From Herbiconiux sp. A18JL235 (lineage in GTDB: Bacteria; Actinomycetota; Actinomycetes; Actinomycetales; Microbacteriaceae), in assembly GCF_040939305.1 (NCBI RefSeq), contig NZ_CP162511.1, forward strand, positions 1,612,001 through 1,676,000: 64,000 bases of DNA. The letters run 5' to 3'. The notes under the pieces were generated by a model. It saw only the letters and a program-made list of their open reading frames with translations, made no database searches and was not told where the DNA came from. The translations under genes were made by a program, and so were the position numbers. This document shows positions 18,443-26,756 of this stretch, in pieces (within the stretch, counting starts at the first letter, position 1; each line of letters begins with the position of its first letter).

Positions 18443-19426
18443 ATGACCGCGGACTCCGCACCCCTCTATGCCCACCCCGACCGCAACCTGGCGATGGAGC
18501 TGGTGCGCGCGACCGAAGCCGCCGCCATCCGCGCGCAGCCGTTCATCGGCAAGGGCGACAAGAACGCCGCCGACGGGGCGGCAGTCGACGCGATGCGCGC
18601 GTTCCTCGGCACCGTCGACTTCGACGGTGTGATCGTCATCGGCGAGGGGGAGAAAGACGAAGCGCCGATGCTCTTCAACGGCGAGCACGTCGGAACGGGC
18701 CGCGGGCCCTCCTGCGACATCGCCGTCGACCCCATCGACGGCACCTCGCTCACCGCGGCGGGGCGTCAGAACGCGATCTCCATGCTCGCGGTCTCCGACC
18801 GTGGCACCATGCTCGACGCATCGTCGGTGTTCTACATGAACAAGATCGTCACCGACGCCGACGGCATCGGGGTGATCGACATCGACCGGCCCATCGGCGA
18901 CAACATCAGGGCGCTGGCGAAGGCGAAGGGCAAGGATGTCGGCGACATCCGCGTGGCCGTGCTCGACCGGCCGCGGCACGCGCAGCTGATCGACGAGATC
19001 CGTGCCGCCGGGGCCGGAACCCGGCTCATGCTCGACGGCGACGTGGCCGGTGGCATCAACGCGGCGCGGTACGGCACGCGCATCGACATGTGCGTGGGGA
19101 TCGGCGGCAGCCCCGAGGGTGTCGCCACGGCGTGCGCCATCAAGGCGCTCGGCGGGTTCATTCAGACGCGGCTCGCCCCGAAGGACGACGAGGAACGTCA
19201 GAAGGGCATCGACGCCGGGCTCGACATCGACAAGCTGTTCACCGCCGACGACTTGGTGAAGGGCGACAACACCTTCTTCGTCGCGACGGGTGTGACCGAC
19301 GGTGGCCTCGTCGCCGGCGTGAAGCGTCTCGGCCCCATCATCCGCACCGAGTCGATCGTGCTGCGCTCGCACTCGGGCACCATCCGCCGTATCGAGGCCG
19401 ACCACCTGCTGGAGAAGTGGCTCTAG
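18443..19426 (+). CDS. glpX: Class II fructose-1,6-bisphosphatase
   Basis: A 327-residue GlpX-type phosphatase, the gluconeogenic FBPase of actinobacteria. The metal-binding motif VDPIDGTSLTAAG lies near residue 97, with VIGEGEKDEAPML near 70 and ETDGG-type residues replaced by the usual ATGVTDGGLV near 280. The ATG is preceded by GGAAGGAC. A possible -10 (TAGGCT, 18347-18352) lies at the end of the upstream tandem repeat. The following interval is convergent with rmuC and strongly structured. Confidence 0.94.
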   Translation: MTADSAPLYAHPDRNLAMELVRATEAAAIRAQPFIGKGDKNAADGAAVDAMRAFLGTVDFDGVIVIGEGEKDEAPMLFNGEHVGTGRGPSCDIAVDPIDGTSLTAAGRQNAISMLAVSDRGTMLDASSVFYMNKIVTDADGIGVIDIDRPIGDNIRALAKAKGKDVGDIRVAVLDRPRHAQLIDEIRAAGAGTRLMLDGDVAGGINAARYGTRIDMCVGIGGSPEGVATACAIKALGGFIQTRLAPKDDEERQKGIDAGLDIDKLFTADDLVKGDNTFFVATGVTDGGLVAGVKRLGPIIRTESIVLRSHSGTIRRIEADHLLEKWL

Positions 19427-19500
19427 CGGCCGTTCCGGCCCGGTGAGGTCGCGGGCGGGCCACCGAGCCCGCATGAGGGGCGTCTCCCCGTGTGGTGCCT

Positions 19501-19538
19501 GCCGCCGCCCAGGTGGGCGGCGGCCGCCCAGCTGGGCG
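19501..19538 (+). terminator. Paired hairpins after glpX
   Basis: GCCGCCGCCC and GGGCGGCGGC form a perfect 10-bp stem with a 4-base loop, followed at once by the palindrome CGCCCAGCTGGGCG. They could end glpX transcription or belong to a structured RNA. Confidence 0.45.
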
Positions 19539-19680
19539 CGATGTCGGCCTGGCGCGGTGCCGGCCCACAGGGGAGAGCCCGAAAGGGACTCGGGGATGTG
19601 CGTCGCCGGCGGGCCCGGAGACGACGAAGCCGCCCGGTTCGTGTCGAGCCTGGGCGGCATCGTTGATGTGATGGATTGTC

Positions 19681-19708
19681 GCGCGACCTGTCCCGAGGCT
19701 GGTCGCGC
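19681..19708 (-). terminator. Hairpin downstream of rmuC
   Basis: GCGCGACC and GGTCGCGC pair over 8 bp with a 12-base loop, 11 bases past the rmuC stop on the minus strand. Confidence 0.5.
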
Positions 19709-19719
19709 GCCCTGGGGTT

Positions 19720-21612
19720 TCAGAGGAGGCGGGGGCCCGTGGTGCCGGTGGGGCGGTCGTCGTCGAGGTCGATCTCGAGATCGACGACGAGGGCGTCGTG
19801 TTCGCGAGCGAGGTAGTCGGCGTCGCGGCGCGGAGCGCCGCCGCCGAGGGCGTCGAGTTCGGCGACCGTGCGCTCGACCTCGGCCGTGCGCTCCTCGTCG
19901 CTCTGCTCGATGGGCCCGGCCGTCTCTGACTCAGGTGCTGAATCGTTGCTGTCTGCCGCGACCCCGGCGCTCTCGTCGGCAGCGTCACCGGAGAGACGCT
20001 TCGCGCCTGGACGTGGAGTGCGGTTGGAGCCGCGGGCGCGCTTCGGAGCGCTGGTGTCGTCGCGGGTGGCGGAGTCGTTCGCGTGCGCGACCGCGTCGAG
20101 TGCCGCAGGGGTGGCCGCTTCGAGTTCGGCGAGCAGTTCGTGGCCCGCGATCTCGCGGGGCGACTCCTCGAGCGTGGTGAGCTCGGGGAAGAGGCTCTCG
20201 CTTGAGAGCGCGCCGAGCTTGCGCGCCGTGGGGAACACCTGACGTTCGAAGGAGCCGATGAAGGCGTTGTAGTCCTTCACCGTTCGGTCGATCGTGCGGC
20301 CGAGCTTGTCGATGTGGGTGGCCGTCTTGCCGAGGCGTGTGTAGAGCTGCTGGCTGAGGTCGAACAGCTGCCGCGCCTCTTGCGTGAGCACATCCTGCTG
20401 CCAGGAGAAGGCGACGGTCTTGAGCACCGACCAGAGGGTGACGGGCGAGGCCAGCGCGACGCGCTTGCCGAAGGCGAACTCCATGATGCCGGGGTCGGCC
20501 TCGAGGGCGCTCGACACCAGCGACTCGCTGGGGATGAAGGCGATGACGAGCTCGGGGGAGGCTTCGAGCCCGTTCCAGTACCCCTTGCTGCCGAGAGCCG
20601 TGATGTGGTCGCGCAGCGCCTTCACGTGCTTCTTCATGAGTTGGCTGCGGCGATCGCCCTCGGCGCCGGTTGCCGAGGCGGGGATGGCCGAGGCCTCGAG
20701 GTACGCGTCGAACGGCACCTTCGCGTCGACGGCGATGTTCTTGCCGCCCGGCAGGTGCACGACCATGTCGGGGCGCCCCGCGCCGGAGTCGCTCACGATG
20801 GAGGTCTGCACGTCGAAGTCGACCCGTTCGATGAGGCCGGCGGCCTCGACCACGCTGCGCAGCTGCGTCTCGCCCCACACGCCGCGCGTGCTGTTCGAGC
20901 GCAGTGCCGAGGCGAGCGACTCTGCGGTCGAGCGCAGCCGCTCCTCGGACTCGGTCGCCGACTTGAGCTGCTGCGACAGCTCGCCGTACTGCTGCTGGCG
21001 CTGGGCCTCGAGCTCGACGACCTTCGCCTGCACGGCCTTCAGGCTCTCCTGCACCGGGCTGAGGGCAACGAGCACCTTGCCGTCTTCTTCGACGCGGGCC
21101 GCCTCGGCCTCCTTGAGTGCCCGCAGGCGCTCCTGGAACTCGGTGAGACGCTCCTCCTGCGCCGCGATCTGCGCCCGGTACTGCTCGTCTTGCTGGGCGA
21201 GCCGCTGCCGGCTCTGCTCCTGCGCGAAGGCGAGCTGCTGCTCGAACTGCTGCCTGGCCGCTGCCGTCTGCTCGCGGTGGGCCGCGGCGACGGCCTCCGC
21301 CTGCTCGCGGTTTTGCGCGAGCTGCTCGCGGTGCGAGAGGGCCGTGGCCTCCGCCTGCTCGCGCAGTGCGAGGGCCGTGGCCTCGACGGCGGCGAGCCGA
21401 GCCTGGAGCGTCGAGCGTTCCTCGACCAGGTTCTCCACCTTCGTGCGCACACCCGCGAGGTCTGCGGTGCGCTCGGCCAGGGCGCTCTCGAGGGCGGGAT
21501 CTGAGCCGACCCCTGCATCCGCTCTGCGAGCGCGGGCGACCAGCACGCCGCCGACTACGCCGAGGGCGAGGCCGATCACGAGACCGAGGAGGAGGGGGAG
21601 GAGGGCTTCCAT
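19720..21612 (-). CDS. rmuC: DNA recombination protein RmuC
   Basis: A 630-residue protein: an N-terminal transmembrane helix (MEALLPLLLGLVIGLALG), a long Gln/Glu/Ala-rich coiled coil to about residue 250 with repeated REQ-type segments, and the RmuC nuclease-like domain (motifs STRGVWGETQLRSVVE, GRPDMVVHLPGGKNIAVD, AFIPSESLVSSAL). A disordered acidic tail of about 130 residues follows. RmuC proteins limit inversions between short repeats, which is of some interest in a window rich in palindromes. The ATG at 21612 is chosen because the upstream frame is not protein-like. Confidence 0.9.
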   Translation of the reverse strand: MEALLPLLLGLVIGLALGVVGGVLVARARRADAGVGSDPALESALAERTADLAGVRTKVENLVEERSTLQARLAAVEATALALREQAEATALSHREQLAQNREQAEAVAAAHREQTAAARQQFEQQLAFAQEQSRQRLAQQDEQYRAQIAAQEERLTEFQERLRALKEAEAARVEEDGKVLVALSPVQESLKAVQAKVVELEAQRQQQYGELSQQLKSATESEERLRSTAESLASALRSNSTRGVWGETQLRSVVEAAGLIERVDFDVQTSIVSDSGAGRPDMVVHLPGGKNIAVDAKVPFDAYLEASAIPASATGAEGDRRSQLMKKHVKALRDHITALGSKGYWNGLEASPELVIAFIPSESLVSSALEADPGIMEFAFGKRVALASPVTLWSVLKTVAFSWQQDVLTQEARQLFDLSQQLYTRLGKTATHIDKLGRTIDRTVKDYNAFIGSFERQVFPTARKLGALSSESLFPELTTLEESPREIAGHELLAELEAATPAALDAVAHANDSATRDDTSAPKRARGSNRTPRPGAKRLSGDAADESAGVAADSNDSAPESETAGPIEQSDEERTAEVERTVAELDALGGGAPRRDADYLAREHDALVVDLEIDLDDDRPTGTTGPRLL

Positions 21613-21766
21613 GCAGCAAGTGTGGCAGGAGCCACCGACATCGGGTCGGCGGCTCGTCGCGGGGCCGTCGAAAACACCCTGTCCGGCGTCGGTGGCAGCA
21701 TCTAGGCTTGCCTGCATCGAACGGGCCGACGAGTGCCGGCCACGCCTTCTGACGGAAGCAGGAACC

Positions 21767-23266
21767 ATGCCAGACACGCTCCCCGTGGTCAACCACTGGG
21801 TCTCCGGCGCCGAACTCGTGAGCACGAGCGGCCGAACCGCACCGGTCTACGACCCCGCTCTCGGTGTGCAGACGAAAGAGGTCGCCCTCGCGAACGGCCC
21901 CGAGATCGACGCCGCCGTCGCCGCGGCGAAGGCGGCCTTCCCGGGCTGGCGCGACACGAGCATCGCGAAGCGGCAGCAGGTGCTGTTCGCGTTCCGCGAG
22001 TTGCTGAACAGCCGCCGCGGCGAACTCGCCGAGATCCTCACGAGCGAGCACGGCAAGGTGCTCTCCGACGCGGCCGGCGAGATCGCGCGCGGCCTCGAGG
22101 TGGTCGAGCTCGCCACGGGCTTCCCGCACCTGCTGAAGGGTGAGTACTCCGAGAACGTGTCGACCGGGGTCGACGTCTACTCGCTGAAGCAGCCCCTCGG
22201 TGTCGTCGGCATCATCAGCCCGTTCAACTTCCCGGCGATGGTGCCGATGTGGTTCTTCCCCATCGCCATCGCGGCGGGCAACACGGTCGTGCTGAAGCCG
22301 AGCGAGAAAGACCCGAGCGCCGCCAACTGGCTCGCTGCGCTGTTCAAAGAGGCCGGTCTTCCCGACGGCGTGTTCAACGTCCTCCACGGCGACAAGGAGG
22401 CGGTCGACGGCCTGCTCGAGCACCGCGACGTGAAGAGCATCTCCTTCGTCGGCTCGACCCCCATCGCCCACTACATCTACGAGACCGCGGCCCGCAACGG
22501 CAAGCGCGTGCAGGCTCTCGGCGGCGCGAAGAACCACATGCTGGTGCTTCCCGACGCCGACCTCGACCTCGCCGCCGACGCCGCCATCAACGCCGGCTTC
22601 GGGTCGGCCGGTGAGCGCTGCATGGCCATCAGCGTGCTGGTCGCCGTCGACACCATCGCCGACGAGCTGGTCGCGAAGATCCAGGAGCGCATGGCCGGGC
22701 TGAAGACCGGCGACGGCCGCCGCTCCTGCGACATGGGCCCGCTCATCACGAGGGTGCACCGCGACAAGGTCGCCGGCTACATCGACGTCGCGCACACCGA
22801 CGGCGCCACCGTCGTGGTCGACGGCCGCGGGGTCGAGGTCGACGGCGAGGCCGACGGCTTCTGGCTCGGCCCCACCCTCATCGACAACGTGCCCACGAGC
22901 TCCACCGTGTACCTCGACGAGATCTTCGGCCCGGTGCTCTCCGTCGTGCGCGTCCACTCCTACGAGGAGGGCGTCGACCTCATCAACAACGGCGCCTACG
23001 GCAACGGCACCGCCATCTTCACCAACGACGGGGGTGCGGCCCGCCGCTTCCAGAACGAGGTCGAGGTGGGGATGATCGGCATCAACGTGCCCATCCCGGT
23101 GCCCGTCGCCTACCACTCCTTCGGCGGTGTCAAAGACTCGATCTTCGGCGACACGAAGGCCTACGGCCTCGCGGGCTTCCGCTTCTTCACCCAGGAGAAG
23201 GCGGTCACCTCGCGTTGGCTCGACCCCTCGCACGGCGGCATCAACCTCGGCTTCCCGCAGAACTGA
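21767..23266 (+). CDS. mmsA: CoA-acylating methylmalonate-semialdehyde dehydrogenase
   Basis: A 499-residue aldehyde dehydrogenase. The start VNHWVSGAELVSTSGRTAPVYDPA, the IISPFNFPAMVPMWFFPIA motif, the catalytic cysteine in AGERCMAISV near residue 285 and the C-terminal YHSFGGVKDSIFGD are characteristic of MmsA, which converts methylmalonate or malonate semialdehyde to propionyl- or acetyl-CoA in valine or inositol catabolism. No iol or mms partner genes are adjacent. TAGGCT at 21703-21708 and GGAAGCAGGAA before the ATG look like promoter and ribosome binding site. Confidence 0.92.
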   Translation: MPDTLPVVNHWVSGAELVSTSGRTAPVYDPALGVQTKEVALANGPEIDAAVAAAKAAFPGWRDTSIAKRQQVLFAFRELLNSRRGELAEILTSEHGKVLSDAAGEIARGLEVVELATGFPHLLKGEYSENVSTGVDVYSLKQPLGVVGIISPFNFPAMVPMWFFPIAIAAGNTVVLKPSEKDPSAANWLAALFKEAGLPDGVFNVLHGDKEAVDGLLEHRDVKSISFVGSTPIAHYIYETAARNGKRVQALGGAKNHMLVLPDADLDLAADAAINAGFGSAGERCMAISVLVAVDTIADELVAKIQERMAGLKTGDGRRSCDMGPLITRVHRDKVAGYIDVAHTDGATVVVDGRGVEVDGEADGFWLGPTLIDNVPTSSTVYLDEIFGPVLSVVRVHSYEEGVDLINNGAYGNGTAIFTNDGGAARRFQNEVEVGMIGINVPIPVPVAYHSFGGVKDSIFGDTKAYGLAGFRFFTQEKAVTSRWLDPSHGGINLGFPQN

Positions 23267-23270
23267 CGAG

Positions 23271-23312
23271 CGGATGCGCGGGCCGGCCCACACAGACTGG
23301 CCCGTGCATCCG
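23271..23312 (+). terminator. 14-bp hairpin after mmsA
   Basis: CGGATGCGCGGGCC at 23271-23284 pairs with 23299-23312 with one G-T wobble and a 14-base loop, starting 5 bases past the stop. The arms again contain CGGATGC/GCATCCG. Confidence 0.7.
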
Positions 23313-23365
23313 TCGGCGCACCCCCGATCCGGCGGGCGCGCATCCGGAAGCTAGGATTGACCCTC

Positions 23366-24439
23366 GTGGCTCTTACTATCGCGATCGTCGGACTCCCCAA
23401 CGTGGGCAAGTCCACCCTGTTCAACGCCCTCACCAAGAACCAGGTTCTGGCGGCGAACTACCCGTTCGCGACCATCGAGCCGAACGTGGGAGTGGTGAAC
23501 CTGCCCGACCCGCGTCTGACCAAGCTGGCCGAGATCTTCGGCAGTGAGCGCATCCTGCCGGCCCCGGTGTCGTTCGTCGACATCGCGGGAATCGTCAAGG
23601 GTGCGAGCGAGGGTGAGGGGCTCGGCAACAAGTTCCTCGCGAACATCCGTGAGGCCGACGCCATCGCGCAGGTCATCCGCGGTTTCACCGACTCCGACGT
23701 CGTGCACGTCGACGGCAAGGTCGACGCGGCGAGTGACATGGAGACGATCAACACCGAGCTCATCCTCGCCGACCTGCAGACGCTGGAGAAGGCGGAGGCG
23801 CGCTACGAGAAGGAGGTGCGCGGCAAGAAGCTCGAGCCGATCGTGCTCTCCACCGCCCAGGAGGCGCGTGCCTACCTCGACACGGGCAAGCCGCTCTCGA
23901 CCTCGTCGATCGACCTCGAGCCCATCAAGGAACTCGGGCTGCTCACCGCGAAGCCGTTCATCTACGTGTTCAACGTCGACGAGGAGATCCTCACCGATCC
24001 TGCCCGCAAGGATGCGCTGGCCGCCCTGGTCGCGCCCGCCACCGCGATCTTCCTCGACGCCAAGCTCGAGTCGGAGCTCATCGACCTCGACCCCGAAGAC
24101 GCCGCCGAACTCCTCGCCTCCACCGGCCAGGAGGAGAGCGGCCTCGACCAGCTCGCCCGCATCGGCTTCGACACGCTCGGCCTCCAGACCTACCTCACGG
24201 CCGGGCCCAAGGAGTCGCGCGCCTGGACCATCGGCAAGGGCTGGACGGCTCCGCAGGCGGCCGGTGTCATCCACACCGACTTCCAGAAGGGCTTCATCAA
24301 GGCCGAGATCATCTCCTTCGACGACCTCGTCGAGACCGGCTCCGTCGCCGAGGCCCGCGCCAAGGGCAAGGCCCGCATCGAGGGCAAGGACTACATCATG
24401 CACGACGGCGACGTCGTCGAGTTCCGCTTCAACAACTGA
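23366..24439 (+). CDS. ychF: Redox-responsive ATPase YchF (OLA1 family)
   Basis: A 357-residue Obg-family P-loop protein of standard length. G1 is IVGLPNVGKSTLFNAL, G3 is DIAG in SFVDIAGIVKGAS, and the G4 position reads FNVDEE in place of NKxD, the change that gives this family ATP preference. A TGS domain (about 270-355) closes the protein. YchF associates with ribosomes and modulates stress responses. I chose GTG 23366 giving MALTIAIVGLPNVG, the usual family start; TAGGAT ends 8 bases before it, so the mRNA may be nearly leaderless. TTG 23357 is the alternative. Confidence 0.95.
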   Translation: MALTIAIVGLPNVGKSTLFNALTKNQVLAANYPFATIEPNVGVVNLPDPRLTKLAEIFGSERILPAPVSFVDIAGIVKGASEGEGLGNKFLANIREADAIAQVIRGFTDSDVVHVDGKVDAASDMETINTELILADLQTLEKAEARYEKEVRGKKLEPIVLSTAQEARAYLDTGKPLSTSSIDLEPIKELGLLTAKPFIYVFNVDEEILTDPARKDALAALVAPATAIFLDAKLESELIDLDPEDAAELLASTGQEESGLDQLARIGFDTLGLQTYLTAGPKESRAWTIGKGWTAPQAAGVIHTDFQKGFIKAEIISFDDLVETGSVAEARAKGKARIEGKDYIMHDGDVVEFRFNN

Positions 24440-24458
24440 GCCGGAGCCGGTCAGCATC

Positions 24459-24809
24459 ATGGGGGCGCCGGATGTCGTCTGGTTGTGGCGGCCGACCGGT
24501 CCGGAAGAGTTCGAGCTCGTTCGGGAGTCGGGATTCAAGCGGTGGCCACCCCGTCTCCCGGATCAGCCGATCTTCTATCCCGTCCTGAACGAAGACTACG
24601 CGGATCGGATCGCTCGCGAGTGGAACGTGCCGGCGTCCGGAGTCGGGTACGTGACTCGCTTCGCCGTCCGCAAGGCCTTCCTCGACGACTTCGACGTCCA
24701 TCAGGTGGGCGGTCAGACAATCCTCGAGTATTGGATTCCGGCGGAGGATCTGGAAGCGCTGAACGACAACATCATCGGCGTGATCGAGGAGGTCAGGCGG
24801 TTCGAGTGA
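24459..24809 (+). CDS. Small conserved protein (often named ADP-ribosylation/crystallin J1)
   Basis: A 116-residue cytosolic protein: VWLWRPTGPEEFELV, then FPPRLPDQP-like RWPPRLPDQPIFYPVLN, a segment with YVTRFAVRKAFL, and EYWIPAEDLEALNDNIIG. Relatives of this size are widespread in bacteria and often carry an ADP-ribosylation/crystallin J1 label, for which I see no catalytic evidence here. It follows ychF by 19 bases and may be co-transcribed. Function unknown. Confidence 0.7.
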   Translation: MGAPDVVWLWRPTGPEEFELVRESGFKRWPPRLPDQPIFYPVLNEDYADRIAREWNVPASGVGYVTRFAVRKAFLDDFDVHQVGGQTILEYWIPAEDLEALNDNIIGVIEEVRRFE

Positions 24810-24839
24810 GCCGCGCGATGTGCCGCGCCATCGCGCTCG

Positions 24840-24998
24840 GTGGCGAGAGGGCCAGTCGACCAACTCCTGGGGTACTACATCAGCGCACTGCCGAGGCTGG
24901 CCATCGGCAACTACACCGAGTTCCGCTCCGCTGCGTTCGTCCCCGGGTACGGTTGGACGATGAGCAATGCCATGCCCGTCTCCGACATCTGGGGCTGA
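24840..24998 (+). pseudogene. Short open frame, possibly a gene remnant
   Basis: A 52-residue frame (GTG start at 24840) with a protein-like composition: DQLLGYYISALPRLAIGNY, then EFRSAAFVPGYGWTMSN. It is rich in Tyr/Phe/Trp/Met, quite unlike the Arg/Ala/Pro-rich shadow frames of this genome, and ends three bases before the next gene. No good ribosome binding site is seen. It may be the C-terminal remnant of a decayed gene. I do not recognise the family. Confidence 0.4.
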
Positions 24999-25001
24999 CT
25001 C

Positions 25002-25409
25002 GTGCGCAGCGTCCCCGACGACATCCTCGGCTACCAGGCTCGGCTCGACGACGAGTCTCGGGCCGTCTGCGATGTGCTGCTCAGAGTCATCGAAGGAGAG
25101 CTCCCCGACGCCGACCGCAAGGTGTGGCACGCGCATCCGGTGTGGTTCTTCGAGGGGAACCCGGTGGTGGGGTACGACCGGCTGAAGGCCTCGGTGCGGC
25201 TGCTGTTCTGGAGCGGGCGGGCCTTCGACGAACCAGGCCTGACGCCCGAGGGCAGCTTCCAGGCCGCCGAGGCGCGCTACACCGACCCCGGGCAGATCGA
25301 TTCGGCGGCGCTTCGGCGCTGGCTGGGCAAGGCGCGCGAACTGCAGTGGAACTACCGCGACATCCGGCGCAACCGGGGACTCGTGCCGCTGCGCGGAGTC
25401 GGGGCCTGA
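25002..25409 (+). CDS. DUF1801-like protein
   Basis: A 135-residue protein resembling DUF1801/YdhG-like proteins: a helical start (DDILGYQARLDDESRAVCDVLL), KVWHAHPVWFFEGNPVVGY in the middle and SVRLLFWSGRAFDEPGL, the pattern of this small beta-sheet domain. The C-terminal part (about 100-130) is Arg/Trp-rich. Members are uncharacterised. It starts with GTG at 25002 with only GGGG upstream, and lies 3 bases after the mini-ORF, so the pair may be read together. Confidence 0.65.
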   Translation: MRSVPDDILGYQARLDDESRAVCDVLLRVIEGELPDADRKVWHAHPVWFFEGNPVVGYDRLKASVRLLFWSGRAFDEPGLTPEGSFQAAEARYTDPGQIDSAALRRWLGKARELQWNYRDIRRNRGLVPLRGVGA

Positions 25410-25521
25410 GCAGACCTCCTGCACAGGCCCGGCCGTGTCCACAGATCGGGACGAGCGGCTCTCTGACACGGATGTTCTCCGGTAGCATCCGAGTCGCAGC
25501 ACTGTCACGGAAGGATGCTCC

Positions 25522-25983
25522 ATGCCGACATCGACCACCACCGACGCCCTCGCCCGTGCCGGTGGTTTCACCCTGGCCGCCGGTGCGGTGTTCGTCGCCG
25601 CGGGCGCGACCGCGTGGACGGTCGTCACCCGGCAACTTCGCGCCGAGAAGATCGAGGTGCCGGGGAACGCACCCGCATTCGCGGGCAAGCCCGTGCAGGG
25701 CCCCGCGACGGCCTACGTGGAGGCGCTCGTGATCAAGGGCAACGCTGAGCGCGGAGCCGGCGGCCGCACCTTCGCCGACATCAGCGCAGCCCTGCGCGAG
25801 GTGGCACCAGGCAGCGACGAGGCGGCAGAACTCCGCAAGCAGAGCATGTCGCTGTCAACCGCCGCGTCGCTGCGCACCGCGCTCATGACCTCCGTGCTCG
25901 CCTACGGCGTGAGCGCCCTCGTGACGGGCCTCGGCGCCTTCTTCGTCGTGACCGGCTCGGTGCTGCGCCGAGCCGGTCGGTAG
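25522..25983 (+). CDS. Two-helix membrane protein of unknown function
   Basis: A 153-residue protein with a transmembrane helix at about 12-34 and a second at about 115-145, separated by a hydrophilic loop (motif GPATAYVEALVIKGNAERGAGGRTFADIS) that probably lies outside the cell. Relatives are sometimes labelled aromatic ring-opening dioxygenase LigA, which nothing in the sequence supports. It has GGAAGGA before the ATG and a -10-like TAGCAT at 25483-25488. Unknown function. Confidence 0.7.
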   Translation: MPTSTTTDALARAGGFTLAAGAVFVAAGATAWTVVTRQLRAEKIEVPGNAPAFAGKPVQGPATAYVEALVIKGNAERGAGGRTFADISAALREVAPGSDEAAELRKQSMSLSTAASLRTALMTSVLAYGVSALVTGLGAFFVVTGSVLRRAGR

Positions 25984-26001
25984 AACCGCGGGTAGCCCGT
26001 A

Positions 26002-26643
26002 ATGGTACCCGCCTCCCTCGCCGGCACGTTCGCCCTCGCGGCCCTCGCGCTCATCCTCATCCCCGGCCCGAGCGTGCTGTTCGTCGTCGGTCGCTCCCTC
26101 GCCTTGGGGCGTCTCGGCGGCCTCCTGAGCGTGCTGGGCAACGCGCTCGGTATGCTCCCCGCCATCGCCCTGGTCGCCCTTGGTGTCGGAACGCTGGTCG
26201 CCCAGTCGGTCGTCGTGTTCACCATCATGAAGATCGCGGGCGCCGCCTACCTCGTCTACCTCGGGGTGCAGGTCATCCGTCACCGCAACGACCACACCGA
26301 CAGCGAGACGGATGCTCCCCGCCGTCGCCCGTCGCCGTGGCGCCTGGTGGGGGAGGGCTTCGTCGTCGGGGCGACCAACCCCAAGACGATCGTCTTCTTC
26401 GTGGCGGTGCTGCCGCAGTTCGTCGACTACGGCGCGGGCAACATCCCGTTCCAGCTCGCCGAACTAGGCCTGATCTTCTTCACGATCGCCCTCGCCTGCG
26501 ACAGCGTCTGGGCGCTCGCCGCCGGCTCGGCCCGCGCCTTCCTCGCCCGCCACCCCCGCAGCCTCCCGCGCCTCGGAGCCGCCGGCGGCGTCATGATGAT
26601 CGGCCTCGGCGGCGCCCTCGTCTTCACCGGCTCGAAGTCGTAG
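26002..26643 (+). CDS. LysE family amino-acid exporter
   Basis: A 213-residue membrane protein with the LysE/RhtB layout: five or six helices and the conserved IPGPSVLFVVGRSLALG near residue 15 and GFVVGATNPKTIVFFVAVLPQF near 120. The family exports amino acids or homoserine-lactone-like compounds. The substrate is unknown. It begins 18 bases after the preceding gene and is probably co-transcribed with it. Confidence 0.9.
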   Translation: MVPASLAGTFALAALALILIPGPSVLFVVGRSLALGRLGGLLSVLGNALGMLPAIALVALGVGTLVAQSVVVFTIMKIAGAAYLVYLGVQVIRHRNDHTDSETDAPRRRPSPWRLVGEGFVVGATNPKTIVFFVAVLPQFVDYGAGNIPFQLAELGLIFFTIALACDSVWALAAGSARAFLARHPRSLPRLGAAGGVMMIGLGGALVFTGSKS

Positions 26644-26756
26644 CGTCATAGCGTCCCGCCGCCCGACCGGCCCGTTCTGGGGGAGGCGCGGGTGCACCGG
26701 CGCGGCATACGCTCGGGGCGCAGGGCGGGCGCGTCGCTCGGTGCAGGAGGAGCGAC

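Larger units (their letters stand above)
19427..19719. other. Convergent intergenic interval with strong RNA-structure potential
   Basis: 293 bases between glpX and rmuC, both ending here. Elements seen: a perfect 10-bp hairpin (19501-19524), the adjoining palindrome CGCCCAGCTGGGCG (19525-19538), a GAAA-capped stem (19575-19591), and an 8-bp hairpin (19681-19708). The composition differs from terminator-only spacers, and no protein is convincing. It does not match RNase P RNA, tmRNA, SRP RNA or a riboswitch class I know. It may be an unassigned noncoding RNA. Confidence 0.5.

Noticed and set aside
19427..19719. RNase P RNA, tmRNA or SRP RNA in the glpX-rmuC spacer
   Set aside because: The conserved segments of those RNAs (for example GAGGAAAGTCC or the tRNA-like 3' end) are absent.
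19985..23293. Very long minus-strand open frame across rmuC and mmsA
   Set aside because: It is an Arg/Gly/Ala-rich shadow in another frame of rmuC and antisense to mmsA; high GC keeps such frames open. No family motif is seen.
25522..25983. Aromatic ring-opening dioxygenase (LigA) label for this protein
   Set aside because: The protein is a short two-helix membrane protein without any metal site of a dioxygenase.
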